From Eubacterium sp. (lineage in GTDB: Bacteria > Bacillota > Clostridia > Oscillospirales > Acutalibacteraceae), in the NCBI GenBank assembly GCA_017446095.1, contig JAFSRN010000008.1, forward strand, positions 1 through 64,000: a stretch of DNA of 64,000 nucleotides, in the 5' to 3' direction. The notes beneath the pieces are model-generated. The model had not been told where the DNA came from and did not search any database. It saw only the letters and a program-made list of their open reading frames with translations. Shown piece after piece: positions 53,820 to 61,672 of this stretch; the first letter of the stretch is position 1; every line of letters begins with the position of its first letter. The translations under genes were made by a program, and so were the position numbers.

Positions 53820-54515
53820 ATGTCTACATCAAATTCAAAAAAAGAAAACAAAAATATCAAGGCGCTGTTTTCCGTGGTGTGCCTGTGCATTATCGCGCTC
53901 GGGCTGATTGTATACTTTTCCGCAAACGATAAGGTCAAGACGGAAAACGAGGTTAACAAGCAGACCACGCTTGAGGTTACAACGGAGGTACAAAACCCCG
54001 TTACCGTAAAGGAAACCACAACCGCCGCAACCACAAAACCAAAAACCACAAAGCCGCAGCCGACAGAGCCTGCATCTATGGAACAGGGCGAAAGTAACAC
54101 GCCGTACAAGAGCTACTACAAATATCCGCTTGGCGAAACCGTGCAAAGCGGCTACAGCGAAGAACTTGTTTACAACAAAACCATGGGCGACTGGCGCGCG
54201 CATGCCGCTATTGACTTTAAGGGCAATGAGGGCGACACTGTTGTTGCGATAAACGACGGGCTTGTGCTTGACGTATACAGCGACAGTATGTACGGTCAGG
54301 TTGTTGTGATTGACCACGGCGGCAAGCTTGTTGCAAAGTACTGCGGACTAAAAAGCGCAAGCGTTAAAAAAGGCAGCCGCGTCACCATCGGCAAGGCAAT
54401 CGGCACGCTTGGCAAGGTACCGTGCGAAGCGGAGGAGGAACCTCACCTGCACTTTGAAACAGCGCTTGACGGCAAGAGCGTAAATCCGCTTGACGTGATG
54501 AGCAAACTTGAATAG
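53820..54515 (+). CDS. M23 (LytM-type) peptidase, SpoIIQ-like
   Basis: This 231-residue membrane-anchored protein has one N-terminal helix (15-35), a Thr/Lys/Pro-rich stalk (45-90) and a C-terminal M23 domain outside the membrane. The zinc ligands appear complete: His and Asp in RAHAAIDFKG and the HLHFE motif. Active members cut peptide bridges in peptidoglycan; SpoIIQ-type members act in sporulation engulfment. The layout (short helix, stalk, M23) favours the latter, but a general wall role is possible. The ribosome site is buried in a hairpin. Confidence 0.87.
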   Translation: MSTSNSKKENKNIKALFSVVCLCIIALGLIVYFSANDKVKTENEVNKQTTLEVTTEVQNPVTVKETTTAATTKPKTTKPQPTEPASMEQGESNTPYKSYYKYPLGETVQSGYSEELVYNKTMGDWRAHAAIDFKGNEGDTVVAINDGLVLDVYSDSMYGQVVVIDHGGKLVAKYCGLKSASVKKGSRVTIGKAIGTLGKVPCEAEEEPHLHFETALDGKSVNPLDVMSKLE

Positions 54516-54540
54516 AATAATGTAATTATTTACAATTAAA

Positions 54541-54584
54541 AACAACGGTTTTATAGTGACAACCGTTGTTTTTTATGTTATAAT
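54541..54584 (+). promoter_or_regulatory. Terminator hairpin with an embedded promoter
   Basis: AACAACGGTT/AACCGTTGTT plus a T tract (54541-54574) ends the M23 gene. GTGACA (54556-54561) in its loop, a 17-bp spacer and TATAAT (54579-54584) form the promoter of the next gene. Confidence 0.7.
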
Positions 54585-54616
54585 CTACTTACAAATATAT
54601 TTTAAGGAGTAGATTT

Positions 54617-55315
54617 ATGAAAAAAGTATTGTCAATTATTCTGTCCGTGCTTATGCTTGTAAGCGTTATGGCAGGGCTGAATGTAACATCCTTTGCCGAA
54701 GAGCATCAGTGGAAGCTTACCGATATCGACAGAGCTACACTCGGCAAAGACGGCAAAAAGTATTACACGTGCGAAAAGTGCGGTGATACAAAAATAGTAA
54801 AAATTGCCAAAATCACCTCAATCAAGCTGTCAACTGCCAAGTATGTTTACGACGGCAAGGTTAAGACTCCAAAGCTGGTTGTTACCGATGCTAACGGCAG
54901 GACACTCACTGAAAAATGCTACCTTACCGGCTATGACGACGGTCGCAAGAAAGTAGGCACCTACAGCGTGGACGCAACGCTTAAAGGCAGCTACTACGGC
55001 ATTTTTGTAAGAGAGTTCAAAATCGTTCCCAAGGGCACATCGATTTATGAGGTTATCCCCGGTAAAAAGCAGATGACCGTTCACTGGGGCACGCAGAAAA
55101 CGCAGACAACGGGCTATCAGCTCCAGTATGCGACTAATGCAAAATTCACCAAGGGCACAATTATTACCGTAAAGGACAACACGAACACCAAGAGAGTTGT
55201 AAAAAACCTCACTTCCGGCAAAAAGTATTACGTAAGAGTTCGCACTTACAAATCGGTTGACGGCGAAACATACCGTTCAGCTTGGTCAAAGGTAAAGTAT
55301 ACTACTGTTAAATAA
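54617..55315 (+). CDS. Secreted protein with Cys pair and fibronectin-like module
   Basis: This 232-residue exported protein has a signal peptide (1-27, SFA cut site). Residues 28-65 include YYTCEKCGDTK, a short Cys-pair motif seen in Ig-like repeats of Clostridia surface proteins. An Ig-like stretch (65-140) and a fibronectin-like module (140-232; GYQLQYATNAKF, YYVRVRTYKSVDGETYRSAWSKV) follow. The last module is related to those in the twin proteins at 38163 and 39467. Surface role is inference; GGAG precedes the ATG. Confidence 0.82.
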   Translation: MKKVLSIILSVLMLVSVMAGLNVTSFAEEHQWKLTDIDRATLGKDGKKYYTCEKCGDTKIVKIAKITSIKLSTAKYVYDGKVKTPKLVVTDANGRTLTEKCYLTGYDDGRKKVGTYSVDATLKGSYYGIFVREFKIVPKGTSIYEVIPGKKQMTVHWGTQKTQTTGYQLQYATNAKFTKGTIITVKDNTNTKRVVKNLTSGKKYYVRVRTYKSVDGETYRSAWSKVKYTTVK

Positions 55316-55333
55316 TCTGAAAGGAGATTTATT

Positions 55334-56377
55334 ATGGCACTTTTTGAAAAGAAATTCTGCGACGTTTGCGGAGAAAAAATCGGTATGCTCGGCAACAGAA
55401 AGCTCGACGACGGCAACCTTTGCAAGGACTGTGCTAAAAAGCTTTCCCCCTGGTTTTCCGAAAGAAGGCACTCCACTGTTCAGGACATCAAGAATCAGCT
55501 TGAATACAGAGAGCAGAACAGGCAGAACCTCAACTACTTTAACCCCACGCGCGTAATCGGCGACGACTGGAAGCTTTACATAGACGACAATCAGGGCAAG
55601 TTCTGCGTTTGCAGGCGCGATATCCGCAGCGAAAATGCTGATATCATCGACCTTTCGCAGGTAAGCAACGTTAGAAGCGAAGTCCGCGAGGACAGGGATG
55701 AGATTTATGACCGTGATTCCGAGGGCAACCAGGTTTCCTACAACCCGCCGCGCTATGAGTACAAGTACGAAATCTTTATTATAATCAACGTTAACACACC
55801 GTACTTTGACGAGATTAAGTTTGAAGTTACAGGCGTTGGCGAGGGCTACGACCGCTACACAGAGCAGTTCAGACGCTATGAGCAGATTGCAGACGATATG
55901 GTTCGCGCGCTCGGCGGAAGCGGCTTTGTTAACAGCAACATGGGCGGTATGAACGGCGGCTACGCAGGCGGCATGAACAACAATATGGGCGGCTTTGCAG
56001 GCGCTGCAATGGCAGGTGTTATGAACGCTGTTAACGGCATGAATAACAACAATATGAATAACGGCGGCTACAACCGTATGAACAACCAGCAGGGCTATAA
56101 TAACCAGCAGCAGTATAATCAGCAGGGTTACAACAACCAGCAGGGCTTCAATCAGCAGCAAGGTTACAATCAGCCGCAGCAGGGTTATAACCAGCAGGGC
56201 TTCAACCAGCAGCAGAATTTTAACCAACAGCAGCAGTACAATCAGCAGAGCGGCTACAATCAGCAACAGCAGTTTAATCAGCAGCCCCAGCAGCAGGGCG
56301 GACAGTGGTTCTGCCCGAACTGCGGCACACAGAACAACGGCGCGTTCTGCGAAGGCTGCGGAACACCAAGGCAGTAA
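55334..56377 (+). CDS. DUF4428-type protein with Gln/Asn repeats and zinc ribbon
   Basis: This 347-residue cytosolic protein opens with a treble-clef-like zinc site FCDVCGEKIG...LCKDCAKKL (DUF4428 type, 7-40). A beta-rich domain (70-190) follows. Residues 195-320 are Gly/Asn/Gln repeats (GYNNQQ, QQYNQ) that may be disordered or phase-separating. The end is a zinc ribbon FCPNCGTQNNGAFCEGCG. The reading frame is intact through the repeats. AAGGAG lies before the ATG, 18 bp after the previous stop. Role unknown. Confidence 0.82.
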   Translation: MALFEKKFCDVCGEKIGMLGNRKLDDGNLCKDCAKKLSPWFSERRHSTVQDIKNQLEYREQNRQNLNYFNPTRVIGDDWKLYIDDNQGKFCVCRRDIRSENADIIDLSQVSNVRSEVREDRDEIYDRDSEGNQVSYNPPRYEYKYEIFIIINVNTPYFDEIKFEVTGVGEGYDRYTEQFRRYEQIADDMVRALGGSGFVNSNMGGMNGGYAGGMNNNMGGFAGAAMAGVMNAVNGMNNNNMNNGGYNRMNNQQGYNNQQQYNQQGYNNQQGFNQQQGYNQPQQGYNQQGFNQQQNFNQQQQYNQQSGYNQQQQFNQQPQQQGGQWFCPNCGTQNNGAFCEGCGTPRQ

Positions 56378-56391
56378 TATAGTGTATAATA

Positions 56392-56420
56392 CGCCTCCCT
56401 TGTGTAAAGGGAGGCGTTTT
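56392..56420. repeat. Left hairpin of a small cassette; terminator
   Basis: CGCCTCCC/GGGAGGCG hairpin with TTTT. The 21-bp hairpin at 56394-56414 is the exact reverse complement of the one at 57553-57573, so the two frame the AT-rich cassette as an inverted pair. Confidence 0.75.
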
Positions 56421-56480
56421 GCAAATCGAAAATAACAAATAAAAATGTGGCAGTCTAACGATTTAACAAAAGTTATCCTG

Positions 56481-56684
56481 TCACTTGTTTTTTAATCCCA
56501 AAATATAATCTGAGGATACATTATATAATTTACATAGCTTTATCAAATGTCTTATCGGCAATTCATTTGCACCACGCTCATAACGAGCGTACATAGTCTG
56601 CGAAGTACCAAGATAGTCCGCGACATCCTGTTGAGTTAAATCATTATCTTCACGCAAATCTTTTATTCTTTTGATATATTTCAT
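56481..56684 (-). CDS. XRE-family repressor-like protein
   Basis: This 67-residue protein is a single Cro/C1-type helix-turn-helix (IKDLREDNDLTQQDVADYLGTSQTMYARYERGANELPI), with residues 17-38 as the core helices. It faces away from the small protein genes at 56789 and 56961. Two near-identical palindromes lie between the divergent starts. AT-rich codons differ from the surrounding genes, which suggests transfer. It probably represses its own cassette. Confidence 0.88.
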   Translation of the reverse strand: MKYIKRIKDLREDNDLTQQDVADYLGTSQTMYARYERGANELPIRHLIKLCKLYNVSSDYILGLKNK

Positions 56685-56699
56685 ATCATCACCAAGAAT

Positions 56700-56754
56700 A
56701 TTATACCAAGTAAATATATTTACTATTGACTTTAGTAAATATTTTTACTATACT
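56700..56754 (+). promoter_or_regulatory. Divergent promoter with two XRE operators
   Basis: Plus promoter TTGACT (56726-56731), 17-bp spacer, TATACT (56749-56754). Operator 1 AGTAAATATATTTACT (56709-56724) is a perfect palindrome; operator 2 AGTAAATATTTTTACT (56734-56749) fills the spacer. A minus-strand TATAAT (56705-56700) would serve the repressor gene. Confidence 0.8.
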
Positions 56755-56788
56755 AAAAGTGAAAGCTGTTGTTGAAAGGGGAAGTGAT

Positions 56789-56947
56789 ATGGCTGATATG
56801 GGAACAAAAGAAGCCTCAGAATTATGGGGTGTACCTCAATGGAAGGTGCAAAAATGGTGCCGTAATTGTGGAGATTCAAAAATAACACAAGACAAACCAA
56901 GAAGTCCTTGGCATATACCAAAAAACTATCCAAACCCATTTAAATAA
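56789..56947 (+). CDS. Small MerR/excisionase-like protein
   Basis: The start was set at ATG 56789 after AAAGGGG; the product is 52 residues. MADMGTKEASELWGVPQWKVQKWCRNCG matches the short DNA-binding fold of excisionase/AlpA-type proteins (helix-turn-helix at 5-22), followed by a Pro-rich tail typical of such proteins (SPWHIPKNYPNPF). It could direct excision of the cassette or regulate it, but no recombinase gene is present in the window. It stands 13 bp before the lipoprotein gene, so they share a transcript. Confidence 0.72.
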   Translation: MADMGTKEASELWGVPQWKVQKWCRNCGDSKITQDKPRSPWHIPKNYPNPFK

Positions 56948-56960
56948 AAGGAGGAAAATA

Positions 56961-57440
56961 ATGAAAAGAATACTTATAATAACGAGTTCACTTTTAATGG
57001 TGCTACTTGTTTTTGCTGGTTGCACAACAGCCGGAACACAAAGCGATTCAACCGACGATGGATCAATAGTGATTACTCCAGAAAATGCTGAAGATTATTT
57101 GGAAATGAATTTAGAAATAGAACGATTTGATTATAATAGTATGAATGGTAAAGTATATACTGATCACGAAAGCCATAATGCGTTTATAATATCGGGAGAT
57201 ATCAATGGAATTAGCGGTTATAGATATGAAAATGTGGAATTAACTATTGAATGTATAGTTAACAGTGATGTGCCTATTGTTAACACAAACACTAAAGGTC
57301 GAGAGTTTAAAACAACAGTTTCTCTTAGTTCTGCAGGTAACGCCACAGTAGAAGAGGGATTTCAGTGTTGGATTGGAAAAGAAACAGATTCTACTATTAC
57401 TTATAAAATAGTTGAAGCAAGCGGTACAGTTTATCACTAA
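56961..57440 (+). CDS. Small lipoprotein of the AT-rich cassette
   Basis: This 159-residue exported protein has a lipobox FAGC (Cys 21) followed by a short Ser/Thr/Asp linker and one beta-rich domain (45-159) with alternating strands (YRYENVELTIECIVN, GREFKTTVSLSSAG). No family recognised. The ribosome site AAAGGAGG is strong. Codon use is much more AT-rich than in the flanking genes. It is the cargo of the XRE-controlled cassette; a role in surface protection or fitness is only a guess. Confidence 0.75.
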   Translation: MKRILIITSSLLMVLLVFAGCTTAGTQSDSTDDGSIVITPENAEDYLEMNLEIERFDYNSMNGKVYTDHESHNAFIISGDINGISGYRYENVELTIECIVNSDVPIVNTNTKGREFKTTVSLSSAGNATVEEGFQCWIGKETDSTITYKIVEASGTVYH

Positions 57441-57494
57441 TTTGATATGTAGAAAAAGAAAAAAATAGAGAGACGGTTCCCACATAGAATGGGA

Positions 57495-57583
57495 GCTGTC
57501 GCATTTATGCGACGGATTGTAACAACCCCTCCGTCTTGCCTTCGGCAATCCCCCTCCCTTTACACAAGGGAGGCGTTTTTTTG
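57495..57583. repeat. Right hairpin block of the cassette
   Basis: Three hairpins in a row: GTCGCATTTATGCGAC (57498-57513), TTGCC/GGCAA (57536-57549) and CCTCCCTT/AAGGGAGG (57553-57573) with a following T tract. The last one mirrors the hairpin at 56394-56414. Confidence 0.7.
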
Positions 57584-57594
57584 CAAAAACTTTT

Positions 57595-58008
57595 CCGCCG
57601 CGCAAAAATAAAACGTCCCTGCTTTTTGCAAGGACGTTGTAATCTGTAAAACTATCTCTTTGAGAACTGTCGAAACGTTAAGAAAACAGTCCGGTGGACT
57701 GTTTTTAGTTTCGACCGCAGCGGCTAAGCCGCGAGGACCCGCAGTTTTTGCGATTTCAAAAAAGAAAAAACGCTCCCTTTTCGGAAGCGTTTGTGAAAAA
57801 CTATCTCTTGCTGAACTGCGGTGCGCATCGTCCAAACAGCCTGCGTGATTAAATGTATTTGCTTTGCAAACACATAACAATCACTACGGCTGTTTCTCCT
57901 CTCCCCAAAAAATCTGCGATTTTTCGGGGACCCCGATGATTTTGAAGCAGCCCGCCGCGCAAAAATAAAACGTCCCTGCTTTTTGCAAGGACGTTGTAAT
58001 CTGTAAAA
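57595..58008 (-). repeat. Stacked rpsI 3'-end copies with elements D and B2
   Basis: The rpsI 3' end plus terminator (57952-58027) is repeated perfectly, 76 bp, at 57595-57670. A third, changed copy at 57801-57827 still encodes RCAPQFSKR-stop on the minus strand and has its own small terminator. Between copies lie element D (57671-57766; CGAAAC/GTTTCG stem with AAAACAGTCC/GGACTGTTTT) and element B2 (57828-57951). B2 has outer stem AAACAGCC/GGCTGTTT, inner GTGATT/AATCAC, TCCTCTCC and a GGGG-closed hairpin, the same plan as B1. There is no gene inside. Confidence 0.85.
57967..57995 (-). terminator. rpsI terminator
   Basis: Minus strand AACGTCC/GGACGTT stem with T-rich tail, within the duplicated 76-bp block. 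Confidence 0.85.
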
Positions 58009-58407
58009 CTATCTCTTTGAGAACTGTGGTGCACGGCGGGCTGCTTTGAGACCGTACTTCTTTCTTTCCTTCATACGTGGGTCACGAGTGAGGAAGCCAG
58101 CCTTCTTGAGTGCAGGACGAAGGTTTTCGTCATACTGAAGGAGAGCTCTTGAAAGACCGTGGCGGATTGCACCTGCCTGACCTGTTACACCGCCGCCGTT
58201 AACGCGGCAAACGATGTCAAACTTTTCAGCTGTATCGGTGAGAACGAGCGGCTGACGAACGATGAGCTTAAGTGTTTCAAGACCAAAGTAATCGTCGATA
58301 TCTCTGTCGTTAATAGTGATTTTGCCGGTACCTGCATATACGCGTACGCGTGCTACAGATTCTTTTCTTCTGCCTGTTCCGTAGAAATAAGGATTTGATT
58401 CGTACAT
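58009..58407 (-). CDS. rpsI: Ribosomal protein S9
   Basis: This 132-residue protein of the small subunit has a C-terminal tail that reaches the P-site tRNA. Blocks are [34 protein letters not shown] and the basic end [14 protein letters not shown]. The ribosome site AGGGAGG precedes the ATG at 58407. The gene follows rplM by 16 bp in the universal L13-S9 operon. Its 3' end is a target site: two more copies of the end lie downstream beside structured elements. Confidence 0.97.
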   Translation of the reverse strand: MYESNPYFYGTGRRKESVARVRVYAGTGKITINDRDIDDYFGLETLKLIVRQPLVLTDTAEKFDIVCRVNGGGVTGQAGAIRHGLSRALLQYDENLRPALKKAGFLTRDPRMKERKKYGLKAARRAPQFSKR

Positions 58408-58423
58408 ATGCTACATACCTCCC

Positions 58424-58852
58424 TTAAAATTCCCAAGCTTCAGGCTTCTGAGCCTCGTGCTTGTGCTCTGCATTTTTGAAAATTCTGCATCTTGTGAGCT
58501 GCTTTCTGCCGAGAGTTGTGTCAGGAATCATACCCTTAACAGCAAGTTTCATAGCGAAATCGCTCTTGTCCTTCATCAGGGTGCCGTACTTAACCTCTTT
58601 GAGGTTTCCGATATAACCGGAGTGGTGCTGATAAAGCTTTTTGTTGAGTTTGTCACCGGTAAGAACAACCTTGTCGGTGTTAATAATAATTACGAAATCA
58701 CCGCAGTCTACGTTAGGTGTGAAGATTGCCTTGTGCTTACCTCTGAGAAGTACAGCAGCCTCTGCAGCAACTCTGCCGAGCGGCTTGTCAGCGGCATCAA
58801 TCACATACCACTTGCGTTCGATTTCGTCAGCTTTTGGCATAAATGTTGACAT
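58424..58852 (-). CDS. rplM: Ribosomal protein L13
   Basis: The start was set at ATG 58852 with GGAGG; the long frame adds 46 residues that read through the promoter and cannot be real. The 142-residue product carries KWYVIDAADKPLGRVAAEAAVLLRGKHK, NVDCGDFVIIINTDKVVLTGDK and GMIPDTTLGRKQLTRCRIF. It assembles early into the large subunit. It forms an operon with rpsI and has a strong promoter. Confidence 0.97.
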   Translation of the reverse strand: MSTFMPKADEIERKWYVIDAADKPLGRVAAEAAVLLRGKHKAIFTPNVDCGDFVIIINTDKVVLTGDKLNKKLYQHHSGYIGNLKEVKYGTLMKDKSDFAMKLAVKGMIPDTTLGRKQLTRCRIFKNAEHKHEAQKPEAWEF

Positions 58853-58888
58853 AATCGTGTCCTCCAAAATTATTTTTAATGCTTGGTT

Positions 58889-58917
58889 ATCATACCAAAA
58901 CACATAAAAAAAGTCAA
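58889..58917 (-). promoter_or_regulatory. SigmaA promoter of rplM-rpsI
   Basis: Minus strand TTGACT (58917-58912), 17-bp spacer, TATGAT (58894-58889). Confidence 0.85.
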
Positions 58918-59010
58918 TACTTAAATTAAAATAATTTAGGGTTGCTCGCGTTTCCTCGCTTTTTCTTCGTTTTTCTATGCATTTACTCATTTATAATTTA
59001 CACAAAAAAG

Positions 59011-59039
59011 TTGACCTGCGCCCCATATATAGGTATAAT
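59011..59039 (+). promoter_or_regulatory. SigmaA promoter of the PfkB kinase gene
   Basis: TTGACC (59011-59016), 17-bp spacer, TATAAT (59034-59039). Confidence 0.85.
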
Positions 59040-59084
59040 ATAAACAGCAGGCTTCACATAAAAATACAAGAAAGGAATGATTAT

Positions 59085-59984
59085 ATGGTATATACCGTAA
59101 CATTTAACCCTGCACTTGACTACACACTTAACACAGACAACCTGAAAAACGGAACAGGTGTAATTAACCGCGCAAAGACAGCCGACCTGCACTACGGCGG
59201 CAAGGGCATTAACGTTTCGGCTGTGCTGACTATGCTCGGCGTGCCCAACAAAGCGCTCGGCTTTGTGGCAGGCTTTACAGGCAGAGAGCTTGAATCCCTG
59301 CTTAATGCAGACAACATCAACTGCGACTTCATCAGACTTGAGCAAGGTCAGACGCGTATTAACGTTAAAATCAAATCCGATGACGAAATGGAAATCAACG
59401 CCCCCGGTCCGGAAATCGGCGACGATGATATAGAAAAACTTATGTCCAAGCTCGGCAAGATGGACAGCGGCGATTTTCTTGTGCTGTCCGGCTCTGTGCC
59501 GAAAAACCTGCCTGCTGATATTTACGAGCAGATTCTCAGCAAGCTTGAAGGCAAGGATATCAAAGTAATCGTTGACGCAACAGGCAGCCTGCTGACGGAA
59601 ACACTTAAACACAAGCCGTTCCTTATTAAGCCGAACCGTACCGAGCTTGGCGAAATCTTTAATACGGAAATCAAAACAGGTACGGACGTAGATAACTACG
59701 CGGCAGAATTGCAGCGTATGGGTGCGCAAAACGTGCTTGTTTCCCTTTCAAAAAACGGCGCGATGCTGCTTGACGAAAGCGGAAAAATCCACCGCGTAAG
59801 CGCAATTAAGGGCAAGCGCGTTAACAGCGTAGGCTGCGGCGACAGTATGGTTGCAGGCTTTATTGCAGGCTACATCAACACAAACGACTTTGAGTACGCG
59901 CTCAAGCTCGGTAACGCCTGCGGCGGCGCAACCGCATTTTCCGAAGCACTTGCAAGCAAGGAAGAACTTGCCAAATATATTTAA
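59085..59984 (+). CDS. fruK: PfkB-family sugar-phosphate kinase, likely 1-phosphofructokinase
   Basis: The start was set at ATG 59085 with AAAGGA; the product is 299 residues. The family signatures are complete: N-terminal FNPALDYTLNTDNLKNGTGVINRAKTADLHYGGKGINVSAVL and C-terminal GKRVNSVGCGDSMVAGFIAGYI with the catalytic Asp in GCGDS. The closest functional match by motif is 1-phosphofructokinase (fructose-1-phosphate to the bisphosphate). No fruA transporter or regulator is adjacent, so tagatose-6-phosphate kinase remains possible; lacZ in the window would fit the latter loosely. Confidence 0.88.
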   Translation: MVYTVTFNPALDYTLNTDNLKNGTGVINRAKTADLHYGGKGINVSAVLTMLGVPNKALGFVAGFTGRELESLLNADNINCDFIRLEQGQTRINVKIKSDDEMEINAPGPEIGDDDIEKLMSKLGKMDSGDFLVLSGSVPKNLPADIYEQILSKLEGKDIKVIVDATGSLLTETLKHKPFLIKPNRTELGEIFNTEIKTGTDVDNYAAELQRMGAQNVLVSLSKNGAMLLDESGKIHRVSAIKGKRVNSVGCGDSMVAGFIAGYINTNDFEYALKLGNACGGATAFSEALASKEELAKYI

Positions 59985-60006
59985 CATAAGATAAGGGGTA
60001 AAAATT

Positions 60007-61584
60007 ATGTATTGTCCAAAGTGCGGCAGCCAACTGCCGAATAACTCACAATTCTGCGGCGCGTGCGGATTCAATATGCAGCAGGGCGCACCTGCACCGC
60101 AACCGCAACAGCAGATGCCGCAGCAGCCGCAACCCAACCCGCAACCGCAGTATCAGCAGCCAAACCAAATGCCTCAACAGCAGTATCAGATGCCGCAGCA
60201 GCAATATAATATGCAACCGCAGCAGCAGGTTTACAACCCTGCAGCGTACGGCGGTGCTGCCGCTGTGCAGCCTAAAAAGAAAAGTAAGGCGCCGCTGATT
60301 ATCTTAATCGTAGTTGCCGTATTTGCCGTATTTGCAATTTTAGGCGTTGCGTGCAAAACCGTTATTTCAAAGGCGATAATGGGCGAGGTAGGCTATTACG
60401 CAGTGGCGGAAGCCGAAACAATGTCCCAAATCCTTAAAAACGACGAGTTTGCCAAGCTGCTTGAAACCGAAGATTTCAGCGTTGACGCGGACGGCACCGT
60501 TGCATTTATGGAGAGTGAAGAAGGCAAGCTGCAGCTCAAGGGCGGCTACAGCGGCGAGGATGATAAAGCAACCGCAAAACTCACGCTGCTCGGCGACTCC
60601 GCTGACGATAATATGGATATTATCATCAATATGGGTAACGGCAAGCTTGGCGTTGAAACAAACGGCGAAACCACTACCATTCCGCTGTCGCCGGAGGTTA
60701 ACACGGACGAATTCAGCGAGCTTGTAACCAAGATTTACCCGATAATCAAGGACGCGGAAAAGGCTCACCTTGCGGACGGCATTTCCACTTCCAAGGAGGA
60801 GATTGACGGCATTTCGTGCAAAGTTACCACGTTTTCCGTTAAAGAGAGCGACCTGCTTTACGCAGTTGCCGACGTGCTTGAGGCTGCGCAGGGCGACGAG
60901 GAAATTATGGAATCCATCAAGAAGGTGCTTGAGGATAACGCCGCGCTTATCAGCCAGTTTTCCGACGAGTTCTCGGGCAAAACCGCGAGCGAAATCTACA
61001 GCGAGCTCACAACCTCGATTCCCACCGCAATCACTTCGCTCAGAAGCGAGGCGGACGCGCTTGTTGCAAAGGGCGACACAACTATGTTCACCTACAAGGT
61101 TGCGTATAAGAATAAAAAGGAAATCCTGCAAAGGCAGTTCTCCGCAGGCGATACCTCGTTCACGATTAAAACCATCATTAACGGCGACGTTGCAACTGTG
61201 TCCTACACGAAGGACAGCAACAACAACGTGATGTATGTAAGAACAATCGACGGCGGCAAAACCACCATTCAGCTTACAGGCGTTATTGACGGCATTTCGT
61301 TCAGCGCAACGGGTTCCGACCTTGAAACCGAAACCGTTAACGGCGTGGCTGTTCCCATCGGCACAATCAACTTTGCGTTTTCCGACGTATCGAGCGGCAA
61401 AATCACAATGACTGCGGACGACCGCTTCCACATCAATGCGGAATACTACACGGGCGAGGGCAAGGCGCTTGACGCAAAGCTCAACTTTACGCTCAGCGAC
61501 AAGGCTGACCTTTCGGACTACAAGGAACCGGCAGAGCCGGACAGCAATTCCGCAAGCGATTTTTCCAGCTTCTTTGATATGTAA
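60007..61584 (+). CDS. Zinc-ribbon, Gln/Pro-rich membrane protein with large outer domain (paralog 3)
   Basis: The 525-residue protein has a zinc ribbon CPKCG...CGACG (3-20), a Gln/Pro/Met repeat region (25-80), one membrane helix (~95-120, APLIILIVVAVFAVFAILGVA) and a ~400-residue outside domain rich in beta strands and acidic residues. The N-terminal plan and the leader AAGGGGTAAAAATT match the pair at 16703 and 17238. The outer domain has no recognised motif. Possibly a signal or scaffold protein linking cytosolic metal-bound ribbon to a surface domain (inference). Confidence 0.8.
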   Translation: MYCPKCGSQLPNNSQFCGACGFNMQQGAPAPQPQQQMPQQPQPNPQPQYQQPNQMPQQQYQMPQQQYNMQPQQQVYNPAAYGGAAAVQPKKKSKAPLIILIVVAVFAVFAILGVACKTVISKAIMGEVGYYAVAEAETMSQILKNDEFAKLLETEDFSVDADGTVAFMESEEGKLQLKGGYSGEDDKATAKLTLLGDSADDNMDIIINMGNGKLGVETNGETTTIPLSPEVNTDEFSELVTKIYPIIKDAEKAHLADGISTSKEEIDGISCKVTTFSVKESDLLYAVADVLEAAQGDEEIMESIKKVLEDNAALISQFSDEFSGKTASEIYSELTTSIPTAITSLRSEADALVAKGDTTMFTYKVAYKNKKEILQRQFSAGDTSFTIKTIINGDVATVSYTKDSNNNVMYVRTIDGGKTTIQLTGVIDGISFSATGSDLETETVNGVAVPIGTINFAFSDVSSGKITMTADDRFHINAEYYTGEGKALDAKLNFTLSDKADLSDYKEPAEPDSNSASDFSSFFDM

Positions 61585-61638
61585 AAACCAAAGCATCGCG
61601 TGCCTTTTTACTGTTCACTGTCCCCTGTTCACTATACA

Positions 61639-61672
61639 CTAAAACACCGACGGCATTCCGTCGGTGTTTTCT
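61639..61672. terminator. Bidirectional terminator
   Basis: AAAACACCGACGG/CCGTCGGTGTTTT stem-loop between the convergent zinc-ribbon gene and gatD. Confidence 0.85.

Noticed and set aside
56789-57440. Cassette as a toxin-antitoxin module
   Set aside because: The 52-residue protein looks like a DNA-binding excisionase type, and the partner is an exported lipoprotein; neither resembles a known toxin.
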